A stretch of 64,000 nucleotides of DNA from Tulasnella sp. 424 (taxonomy: Eukaryota > Basidiomycota > Agaricomycetes > Cantharellales > Tulasnellaceae): contig WSUB01000014.1 of assembly GCA_019633425.1 (NCBI GenBank), forward strand, positions 62,001 through 126,000, written 5' to 3'. Within the stretch, counting starts at the first letter, position 1. The number at the start of each line of letters is the position of its first letter. The position numbers were made by a program, and so were the translations under genes. The notes beneath the pieces were generated by a model that searched no databases, was not told the DNA's origin, and saw only the letters and a list, made by a program, of their open reading frames with translations. Shown piece after piece: positions 56,512 through 64,000 of the stretch.

Positions 56512-59500
56512 CTAGAACCCCTTATCAGGGTCTGTTGAGTAGTACGGAACACCAAGCGCATCGGCGGCTGGGTGGAGGATTTGTATCAGTTGACATTAAA
56601 TAAGCCACCGAGCAGTACTTACTTCGCGTCCACACCGTATTTCCCCACCAATCCAGATTTAAAGTTCCAGATCTTGGTAATTGCAGCAACAGAAACACTA
56701 GGACTGCCCCAATGGCCGTTCCTCGCGAGCCGACGTCACGTTAGCCCCCACTCCTTTTGCAGAAGGAGCTCATAGAAGCCTATTTACCTGACAGCAGGGC
56801 TGCACTTAATATGTAGTTATATCTTAGCCACCATCGAAAATACCGAGTGCGGATTACGTATTCTGTTAACGAAGAGCAAAGAGGGCGGCCAGTCAGAAAG
56901 AACCACGTGCACTAGAGCGGTAAGTACTTGATTGCTTACGGGATATGAACGAGACAAGAAACCAGCTCGAGTAGTTAATTCCAGTCCCTGGAGGGATGTT
57001 GTTACAAAGTGTGAGGAGTAAGATCGACGTCGAGCGAAATCTCAGCCCCCAGGGCGAGCGGCGCCAGATCCAAAACACCAGAGGGAAAAAAGCTCCAGCA
57101 GCAAGGCCGTAGATCTCAATTGAATTTAAGAATCTTGGGCCGAATTGAATTTTCGGGCCGATGACGCCCCTAGACTCTCAAGCCAATAATGAGATACCGA
57201 GAGCCCAAGGTCGACCGACAGCTTACCAGATGATCGATGCAGTATAAAATACTTTGACGTCTGGGCACGTAAGGTTACCCCTCTGGTCCTCCTCACATAA
57301 ATCGGGAACGGCGCTGAAGATCCATTCCTGCAGAGCGATTTGAAAAGCAGTAACGACTACGGCCGCCATCAGCTGCGCTAAGCGCGGGGAGGAAGCGCGG
57401 CGGGAATGTTAATATCATAGTACCAGATAGAGGCGCTAACAACGTTCACTCACTTATGAAGGTGCATCGCGGAGGTATTTTCAGATAGTGACCTAATTTA
57501 AGATTTTCCGTAAAGGCTAAACCGGATTGGAGCCACTGGACAGTAAATGTTTTAAAAACCTAAAATGTTGCTTCGAATGGTCAGGTCTCCATGCTCTAGC
57601 GGGGACCCATAATGACTATTCTAAGACGCAGAAACTCACCATGACAGTTATAGGTTGACCGTGCCAAATAGACCCCCCAATTAGTTCCACCATCAGATTT
57701 GGGCTAGCAACGTTGCCTGAACAGGAGTATATGTACGATCCCGGTATCACAGTACTGAATGATAGGATGACAGCAAAGAATAGTGCCCAAACGGGCGTTT
57801 TGACGTCGACGATCTTGTGAATGGGGCTCCAGTCAGTAGAAACAAACTCGCGGGGTTCAAAACGTATACCTTGACGGCCGCGATGGCGAGGCCTAGTGAT
57901 ACAAGTAGCACTGCAGCATACCACAGTCCTGGGACTTCGGGGTACTTGCGCATCAATCGAGCGTGTACGTCATCGTCCTCGGTGTCCCGTGGTTTCATTG
58001 CACGTAGTATTTCTTTTCCGTGATCCAATATGGTGGCAACCACCATTGCAGTCGTCAGAATAAAAGCGATCAAGTACGTCATGACGAAGCTGACGGGAAT
58101 GTAAAGAGGCGAATACTCTGCGTAAGCGGTGGTATTGAGTGTCTTGTCTGGGTTCAAAACGCGGTCGGTATCGTAAGGCTGAGCGAATCGATCGTAAGCC
58201 ATGTAGCCAGTGATGGGGAGATGCCCCGTTTTCCAGGCCTATATCCACAGCAAACCGTTGGTCAGCCAGCTAAAGGCGATTTGATCTCCACTCACGTTCG
58301 TATAGTAAATTGTTGGGAGAACAATCCAGTAAAATATCACAAACCCTGAGAAAATCTGGACGCTGACCCACCACGGGGTCATCAATGGCGACCCAACAAG
58401 CGATATTTGGGACCAATCAAATGACAGAGTACTCATGCCAAGACCCGTGACAGTCCCAAACACTTGGTTGACCACTATGTTATCTGCATGCTTGTCAAAA
58501 TGCCGATATACGCAACAAGACACGTTCACAAGCGAGGACTTACTTGGGCGAATCCAGCAGACAAACGAGAAGTATGATAAACCAGTGAAGAGAAAGCCTA
58601 GAAACGCATACCTATGTCAGAAAGGAAGGGTCGTAAATTGAGTGGGCTCAAGGTCACGCACCAGGAAGGAAGTAATAGCACGCAGAAATAACCGTGAAGA
58701 TTGTAAAGAACCGGATCTGCGTGAATCGGGGACGTTCCTCAGTGTTCCCTGCATGAAGAGTATTCAGCAGGGCAGATGAAACAAGTGTTGTAGGCCTGAT
58801 GAACGGACAAGTCTTGAGAAATCAACGCGATGTTGCTTACACTGGGAAAACTAACCAAAGTATTGAGCTTGGGTACACAAACAATCTTCGGGTGATCCAG
58901 CCAAATGAGCATGAGAGGGCTAATACACTCGTGTACATGCAAAACGAGAAGCTAGAGGACGGTAGTGATATTCGAAGGTCAGTCAAAGCTGCGGATCGCC
59001 AAGGCTCAGCCGGCTCACGCAACACCCAGCTGTATATGGTAGTACTTCCTGGCGGTGAGCACCAGAGAGAGCCCGTATGGAACGTTCATCGTCGAATTCG
59101 ATATCATGACAATTAGACCATGTTCCTTGATATTGAAAGGACCAGGGTTAAGACTAAACGTGTAACCCCCAATAAGAGGCAGCCAGTGGGGGATGGTCCA
59201 CAGTCGAATGGGCAAGATTCGCTCCATCACCTTTCCCACCACATATGCGAGTAATCTAAAACAGTCAAATTGTTCTCGTCAAAGTGTCACTTTCGATGAA
59301 CTTGTTAGTTGAACATACACAATAACCGTAGGCCCGATCGAGAAACTTGGATATCGAAGGTCCAGGAAAAGATTTGCGCAGCCCCCCAAAGAGCAAAGGG
59401 TGAGCCCGATGAGAGACATCCTGAGCGTCATAACTGGCATATCCGGATCGTCGGCATTGGAAACACAAGCACGGACTTCCGGGTACGGAGAGTCGTCCTC

Positions 59501-60137
59501 GTTTCCGTCAACGCGCGGCAGGTGCTCCGATCGAAGCTCCGATGAGTTAGAATAATCAAGAATTTGCCCATCACTATTTCTGACACATCGAGAGCTTTAG
59601 TTACGCTGTGTCACCAGGTGGACAAGCAACCACTAACTTGGCTTGTATTGAAGCTGTTTCCTTGTAGGACACTGATGAAGGCGCAGTATTTTGGGCGGCA
59701 GAGGGCGGTAATGTATCTCTCGGAGGATGGTTCTCGGTGGAATCTCGAGAGTAGGGAAGTTCTGAAGGAATTGAGTACGCAAAACGCTGAGCCGTACCTG
59801 TTGTTAGGGGAACAGGATCCATGTTTCCGGCATGTGTGTTCCAGGGCCCGACGGACTGAACATTAGGATAGGGCAATGGTAACGTTTGGCTGTCATCCGG
59901 CGTGATTAGTGGTGGCGAAGGCGGTGTCGGAAGGCTCGTCGGAGTTCCCGAATGCGCGGAAGTCAAGTCTCGGCTCGTATTCCATCGACTTGCCAAGCTT
60001 GCTCTGGTGGGTGGAGGAAGAAAGAAGGCAAAAACATTGAATCGCGTCCGAGCGTCCCCAACGGAAGCGTGAGACTGTGCCTGGAGGACCTCAGCCTCTG
60101 GTGTAGCAAGCGAGTGAGATGAGGGACTGTTTGCCAT
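56512..60137 (-). CDS. Oligopeptide transporter (OPT family), copy 1
   Basis: Predicted multi-pass plasma-membrane proton-coupled oligopeptide transporter of the PT clade, in many small exons. The start is ATG 60137 (MANSPSSHSLATPEAEVLQ), with a long Ser/Pro/Thr-rich cytosolic N-terminus. Family blocks in order: MTLRMSLIGLTLCSLGGCAN, FSLNPGPFNIKEH (NPG motif), FVYPSSILW, NIVVNQVFGTVTGLGMSTL, YAEYSPLYIPVSFVMTYLIA, LMRKYPEVPGLWY, LKLGHYLKIPPRCTFIT (KIPPR motif), QEWIFSAVPDLCEEDQ, GVIGPKIQFGPR, PPGTGINYSSWFLVSFI, YFRWWLRYNYILSAAL, NWWGNTVWTR and the end ADALGVPYYSTDPDKGF. The frame could be carried through all blocks, so the gene looks intact. It is the tandem paralog of the next gene. Substrates may include small peptides or glutathione; this is not shown here. 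Confidence 0.87.
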
Positions 60138-61194
60138 GAGTCGGAAATCGGAGAGAGGACTGCACTTTAAAGGGCTCGATCTATTTAAGTATCTACACAC
60201 GTAGGACGTCGGTAAGAAGATTATTGTCGATTCGGAACCAAACGTCCGGAGACAAAATGCGGGGCAGGAAGGAAGTTATTTTAATGATAACAAAGACTCC
60301 ATCCAAGACAGCCGACTGCAGTGGCCAGGGAGTAGTGTTGCCACGAATTCGAAGTCGCTTCGATTGCGTTTTTTTTGTCCCTGGGAACAAGACTCCACGC
60401 TCTACTGGCCAATCAGGTTGTGCAAAACATCGAAGTGTTCGAATTAGATCGAAATCTCCTTCGCTTCGTGCCGTCCGCGGCAACACTACCAGGGAGACTC
60501 GGACACGCGGCGTGTACCTTGCCGTGGAAATCGTCTAATCGGGACGCACCGGTACCCCTGAGACAAGGAGAGAAAGACTCGTGCCTGGCCGCGACGCCCT
60601 CGACCTATGACCGGACCAGGTTGTACTACACCCCCCACTGAGATAACCGAGACTCCCGTATCGTTCCTGATGTGAATCTCGGCTCGGTTTCCACCGGGTA
60701 CAAAGCGACTAGCAAAAAAGGAAACCCAACGACGATATGAAGTGTACATGCGGCCCAATTCAATATCGATGGGACGTGTGATGACTGTCCGCTGCGATCA
60801 GTGAATCACGTTTAGGTTAGGTCTTCTAGACTGAAGAACGTCGCCTTCGCGCCATTCTAGAGGTACTCCACGTCCTCCCTTCCAGCCTGTAATCAATCCA
60901 CAGGGTTGTATTTGTGCTGATTAAGAGCGGGCTGCGCCCTGCTCGGGAATGCATTGGAGCATTCATCGGAGAAACCCAGTCGACCCTTAAATTCTACGGT
61001 TCATGCAATACATCCATCTGGTCATGAGCTCCTGGTATCCAACCCGCCTCTAGGTCGGGAGGTGTGATTACCCATTTACGGATTGGTCTCCGGAGTGCAT
61101 CTGATCCTGACTACAAGCCAAGCGTTATTAAGATCCGAACAATATATAACAGGCAAGTATAATTTAAAAGGAACGAAATCTTCTGGATATATCT
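60138..61194. other. Interval between the two OPT genes
   Basis: About 1.06 kb between the 5' end of OPT copy 1 and the stop of OPT copy 2. It probably includes the promoter of copy 1. Small frames on both strands have no recognisable domain. No gene or RNA seen. Confidence 0.55.
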
Positions 61195-64000
61195 CTAAAA
61201 TCCGATGTTGGGATCTGTCGGGTAGTATGGTGTCCCGAGAGCATCGGCCGCTGGAAAGAAGCAGTCATAGAGTCATTCCTTGGCCGCAAGGAATCGCGGC
61301 TAACCCGGGTTAACCTACTTTCTGTCCACACCGTGTTCCCCCACCAATTCAACCCCGATGTACCGGACTTCGGCAGTTGGAGCAGTAAAAATACTAGGAT
61401 TGACCCAATTGCGGTTCCTATCATTTTGCAAGGTAAGCGTTAAAATGAGGGACCAAGGCAAGCATTTGATACGTACCTGTTTGTAGGGCGGCTCCCAGAA
61501 TATAATTATACCGGAACCACCACCTATGATAGCGAGTGCGAATCAAGAACTCTATGATTTTGCCCAAGGTGAGAACACGAAGTAAAGAGGACGCATGTCG
61601 GCAACAAAAACACTGACGAAATATGAACGTGACCAAAAACCAGCTCGAATAGTTGATACCAGTCGCCGGTGGGATGCTCGCGGATCCTACGAGAAATAGG
61701 AGCGAAACGCGATGGAGTTTCTTCATTCGGAGTTTGCGACGACAAAACCAGACAACAAACGGTGCAACGGCCCCTGCGACCAACCCAGATACTTGAATTA
61801 CTTGCATGCCACCTTTTGCGAACTGGATTTTTGGACCAATGACACCCCTAAAACCAGAGAAGAAAAGATGGCTGAGTAAGAAGGCGTCCATAACCCGAGA
61901 TGCTCCCCCGGGATGACGACGTCCTGCGGTTTTTGCGAGGATCCACTCTGAACGCTACACGTCACTACTAAAACAAGAATCGGAGCGCTCACCATAGAAT
62001 AGAAGCTGTATAAAAGACCTGCGCAGCGGGGCAGGTCAGTTGGCCCTTCTGGTTTGGCTCGCATAAGTCCGGAACGGCGCCGAAAAGCCAGCGCTGAATG
62101 CCGACTTGCACCGACGTCATCGCAATGGCGCTAATGATTTGGACTATATAGAGTCAGATGTAAAATAAGAGATTAGAATAAGAGCTGGCCATCTTTGATC
62201 ATCCATCACACACCAACAAAGGTTTGCCGTGGTGGTATCTTCATGTAGTGGCCGAGTTTCAAACATTCGGTGAACGACGCCGCGGACGATAGCCATTGGA
62301 CGGAAAAGCTTTTAAAAAGCTAGCATAAATCGTCGAGTAAATTCGGACTGTCGATGATGATTTGGTTCGTCATACACACCATATTATTCAAAGGGTTGCC
62401 GCGCCAAATAGAACCCGGTATGATCTGTGCCAAGAGGTTGATATTGCTACCCAGCGTTGCAACCGAATAGATATACAATGCCGGGATCGTATATACGAAT
62501 ACCAGGAAGGCGGCCAAGAGCAGTCCCCAGATTGGCAGATCAAGGTGTCCAATCTACACGAAGATGTGTCAGGCCAAAAAATGGATGGATCCAGAAAAAC
62601 ACACCTGAATGGCTGCAACGGCTAAAGCAAAACTGACCACGAAAATCCCCGCATACCAGAGGGCTGGAACATCCGAATACTTGCGCATCAGCCGAGCGTG
62701 GATGTCCTCATCCTCAGGTCGAGGACCTTTAAAGGCCTTCCAAAGTTCCTCCCCAAAGTCGAGGACGGTAGAGAAGACAATGGCAGTGGCGAGAACGAAT
62801 GCAACCAGATACGTCGTGGCGAGACTGATCGGGATGTACAGAGGAGAGTATTCCGCATATGCCGTTGCATTGAACGTTTTGTCGGGATTGAGGATTCGAT
62901 CAAGGTCGTATGGAAGACCAAATCGATCGTAAGCCGCGTATCCCATAATCGGAAGATGACCGGTTTTCAGGGTCTACCGTAAAGAATGCTAAGGATCAGT
63001 CGCTTGGCGAATTAGAAGCAATTGACGTACCCACGTTAGTATAGTATAGGATTGGTAAGATCACCCAATAGAACAGAACAAATCCAGCGAACACTTGGAC
63101 GCTGGCCCACCAGGGAACCAACATAGGGGTGCCCATAAAGGAAATTTGTGCCCAATCAAAGGTCAGGACGCCCATCCCAAGACCTGTAACTGTCCCAAAT
63201 AGCTGATTGACAACGGGATTTCCTGTGTTTTATTCAGCATTAGGTTTCTCGAGAAGAGTAGAATGACGCACTGGGAGCGATCCAGCAAATGAACGAGAAG
63301 TACGACAAGCCGGTAAACAGGAAACCTACAAATAAAATGATGAGAAATTGACAGCGATTTCAAGCCGGGGTCGATGCATGAGCCACTTACCAGGAATAAA
63401 ATAATAGACCGCGGAAAGTCCCACAAAAAGGGAAAAGAACTTGATTCGTGTCAATCTGAGTTGTTCCGCTACGTTTCCGGCGTGGAGTGTGTTCATCATA
63501 GAAGACATTATGAGCGAAGTTGGCCTGAATAGTGCATTCGTGTCAGGGGAGGTCAGTCAGTCGGCTCGAATCGGACGGTGGCAAGGAGATACCAAATCAT
63601 TGCACTGGGAGACACAAAGAGCCGCTTCGTGAACCAGCCGAACGAGTAAGAGAGTGTGAGTGTGCTGAGATAAAAGCAAAAGGAGAATCTGAAAGTCGAT
63701 TTCGATCGCTCTGTTAGACTCGAACAGATACTGAGTATCTGTACTCACCCTGTGCTCAGTTCCATATCGTAGTACTTTCGAGCGACGAGAACAAAGTTCA
63801 GACCGTAGGGGGCCGAGATGGGACAGTTAGACATGATGTAGATTAAGGTATGTTCCTTGATGCTGAATGGTCCCGGATTGAGGGTGAATGCAGACCCTCC
63901 AATCCATGGAATTACCTCGGGGATGAACCAAAGACGAATCGGTAAGACGTATTCCATAAGCTTGCCCGTAATATATGCGGCCAGACTGAACATGTTCATG
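61195..64000 (-). CDS. Oligopeptide transporter (OPT family), copy 2, 5' end outside the window
   Basis: Paralog of the gene at 56512-60137, in the same orientation. The N-terminus and first membrane segments lie beyond position 64000. Visible blocks in order: MEYVLPIRLWFIPEVIPWIG, FTLNPGPFSIKEH (NPG motif), SMMNTLHAGNVAEQLRLTRI, PVVNQLFGTVTGLGMGVL, YAEYSPLYIPISLATTYLVA, LMRKYSDVPALWY, LKLGHYMKIPPRQTFVG (KIPPR motif), GIQRWLFGAVPDLCEPNQKG, GVIGPKIQFAKGG, PPATGINYSSWFLVTFIF, YHRWWFRYNYILGAAL, LNWWGNTVWTE and the end ADALGTPYYPTDPNIGF. Frames connect through small introns, for example the one ending at CTAG before LFKSFSVQWL near 62331. Likely role: proton-coupled uptake of small peptides. Confidence 0.85.

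Noticed and set aside
1..64000. CRISPR arrays, bacterial operons, prophage or transposon genes
   Set aside because: Introns, gene families and promoter style are fungal; no transposase, reverse transcriptase or integrase motif and no regular short spacer array was seen.

Overview
The window is nuclear DNA of a filamentous basidiomycete, most likely an agaricomycete. The reasons are genes split by many 50-80 nt GT-AG introns, Zn2Cys6 regulators, a Cds1/CHK2 kinase with an FHA domain, an Ssr4 remodeller subunit, and a local F-box gene expansion. The species cannot be named from sequence alone. No organelle, plasmid, prokaryotic or viral signature was seen, and no rRNA, tRNA or CRISPR array was recognised. 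Exon borders below are my own splicing by eye, checked by reading-frame continuity where stated.

Layout. 1-4.8 kb: gene-poor, with a four-copy ~178 bp tandem array and a two-copy ~118 bp repeat. 4.8-7.9 kb: Zn2Cys6 transcription factor (+). 8.6-10.3 kb: ssr4 (-). 10.3-24.1 kb: an F-box cluster with five type-A copies (+; two broken), two type-B copies (-; one with a broken start) and a type-A stub, built by local duplication. 24.4-27.7 kb: cds1/CHK2 kinase (-). 29.0-32.2 kb: utp13, U3 snoRNP (+). 32.4-33.8 kb: Ymc1-type mitochondrial carrier (-). 34.0-36.0 kb: MutY adenine glycosylase (-). 36.2-37.1 kb: mitoribosomal uL23m (-). 37.3-39.0 kb: Mag1/AlkA-type 3-methyladenine glycosylase (+). 39.3-42.7 kb: second Zn2Cys6 factor (-). 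43.6-45.6 kb: eIF5-mimic/BZW protein (-). 45.9-47.5 kb: single-copy F-box protein (+). 47.75-51.1 kb: cPLA2/patatin-like phospholipase (+). 51.4-54.5 kb: PAS-kinase-like Ser/Thr kinase with a large insert (-). 56.5-60.1 kb and 61.2 kb to the right edge: two tandem OPT oligopeptide transporters (-), the second cut by the window end.

Most genes are conserved housekeeping or regulatory genes and do not form one pathway. A DNA-damage theme is visible (Cds1, MutY and Mag1 within 15 kb). The accessory, fast-changing part is the F-box cluster between ssr4 and cds1. Its flanks keep copies of ssr4 5' sequence and cds1 3' sequence, which suggests that one F-box gene between these two neighbours was amplified in place. 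I did not find a clear new molecular system; the F-box expansion and its asymmetric decay are the most informative novelty.
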